From PHAA01 sp963665865 (GTDB taxonomy: Bacteria; Bacillota; Syntrophomonadia; Syntrophomonadales; Syntrophomonadaceae), in contig CAXXWF010000001.1 of the NCBI GenBank assembly GCA_963665865.2, positions 1,984,001-2,048,000 on the forward strand: 64,000 bases of DNA, in the 5' to 3' direction. The notes under the pieces are model-generated. The model saw only the letters and a list, made by a program, of their open reading frames with translations. It was not told the origin of the DNA and did not search any database. The first letter of the stretch is position 1. The number at the start of each line of letters is the position of its first letter. The position numbers and the translations under genes were made by a program. Shown here one piece after another: positions 63,417 through 64,000 of this stretch.

Positions 63417-64000
63417 TTACACCTCCACTTGCTTGATCGCATCAAATTTACATACCTGCTCACATAGCCCGCAAGCCACACAACCTTCATTCATCTGAGC
63501 TTTTTTATCCTCATCAAGGAACGATACTCCGGTGCACCCTACCCTTATGCATAACTTACACCCGGTACATAGTTCCGCATCAACCATTAACTTGTAATCA
63601 AGTTTAGGTTGCCCGGGAAGGAGGGCACAGGGACGTTTACAAATAATTACGGAAGGCTCCCGCCGCGCCAGTTCTTCTTTTAAAGTGGCTTCTAATACAT
63701 CAATCTGCAGCGGATCAACGATCCGCAAATTCTTAACCCCTATAGCCCTTACCATTGCCTCTATATTAAGTTTATTGGTAGGCTTCTTGGTAATGGTTAA
63801 TCCGGTAGCGGGATGATCCTGATGGCCTGTCATGGCCGTAGTGTCATTGTCCAGAATCATAACGGTAGAAGTCCCGCCATTATATACCACATCGATCAGC
63901 CCGGTTATGCCGGAATGAACAAAGGTAGAGTCGCCGATTACCGCCACGGTTTTGCTTGCGAACTCCGGTCCGCGGGCTTTTTCCATGCCCATCGCCGTAC
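63417..64000 (-). CDS. iorA: Indolepyruvate:ferredoxin oxidoreductase, alpha subunit, C-terminal part
   Basis: The frame runs off the window edge (TAMGMEKARG is internal). Visible: the TPP-binding segment IGDSTFVHSGITGLIDVVYN with MILDNDTTAMTGHQDHPATG, and a C-terminal dicluster ferredoxin with CTGCKLCIRVGC and CVACGLCEQVC. In the first cluster the final CP is replaced by GCTG, as is usual in IorA. The N-terminal two-thirds lies outside. It forms a heterodimer with iorB and functions in amino-acid fermentation by anaerobes. Confidence 0.93.
   Translation of the reverse strand, partial: TAMGMEKARGPEFASKTVAVIGDSTFVHSGITGLIDVVYNGGTSTVMILDNDTTAMTGHQDHPATGLTITKKPTNKLNIEAMVRAIGVKNLRIVDPLQIDVLEATLKEELARREPSVIICKRPCALLPGQPKLDYKLMVDAELCTGCKLCIRVGCTGVSFLDEDKKAQMNEGCVACGLCEQVCKFDAIKQVEV

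Overview
The window looks like the chromosome of an anaerobic, Gram-positive-type bacterium of the Clostridia/Negativicutes range. This rests on Shine-Dalgarno sites such as AAAGGAGG, frequent TTG and GTG starts, SLH and copper-amine-oxidase-N type surface proteins, a rubredoxin-like protein, ferredoxin-type 4Fe-4S proteins, indolepyruvate:ferredoxin oxidoreductase and a type I-C CRISPR system. No rRNA or tRNA gene was found, so genus is not assigned.

Layout. 1-8911: a surface ice-binding-like protein with its TetR regulator, a membrane-anchored lysozyme-like protein, an isochorismatase-family hydrolase, two NYN-domain genes inside a tandem segmental duplication, a coiled-coil protein and a GT4 glycosyltransferase. 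9244-13061: two cyclic-di-GMP type signalling proteins and the stump of a receiver gene. 13532-34386: general metabolism, envelope and DNA-repair genes (rubredoxin-like, FAD oxidoreductase with a DUF2769 protein, lipoprotein, LigD, VanY/SLH, DEAD helicase, MFS pump, DegV, UvrD/PcrA, BBE-type oxidoreductase). 34713-35508: three small membrane-protein genes, the last an orphan ATP-synthase c-like proteolipid. 36779-41291: ppnP beside an IS21-family element, then an orphan BREX-type ATPase. 42018-58310: a type I-C CRISPR-Cas locus with 82 repeats, cas2-cas1-cas4-cas7-cas8c-cas5c-cas3, a second complete cas3 and the remains of a third. 58493-61108: decayed fragments (IS3, KilA-N, RNA methyltransferase tail), RhuM and an unknown gene. 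61488-64000: RlmD-type methyltransferase and iorBA.

The main discovery is in the 250-base gap between the two cas3 genes. A promoter (TTGACA-17-TAAAAT, plus strand) fires into a degenerate CRISPR repeat at 55776-55804. That repeat keeps a stem-loop with different bases and the exact 11-nt crRNA handle TGGATTGAAAT. A spacer-like guide follows, then a 14-bp terminator hairpin. The guide TTATTcTAGTTgTTAATc matches TTATTaTAGTTaTTAATa at 55660-55677, beside a TTC PAM. The only mismatches in the first 18 positions are 6, 12 and 18, the positions that type I Cascade flips out. The target overlaps the -10 box (TATAAT, 55662-55667) of the cas operon promoter. I infer a crRNA-like RNA that uses Cascade to repress its own cas operon without cleavage (CreR-like).

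Other notable structure: three spacers each present twice, identical at the PAM-proximal end but differing by 1-2 nt in length; several dispersed intergenic repeat families; and AACCATGGTT palindromes at two promoters. Everything was read by eye. Family assignments come from recognised motifs, not from searches.
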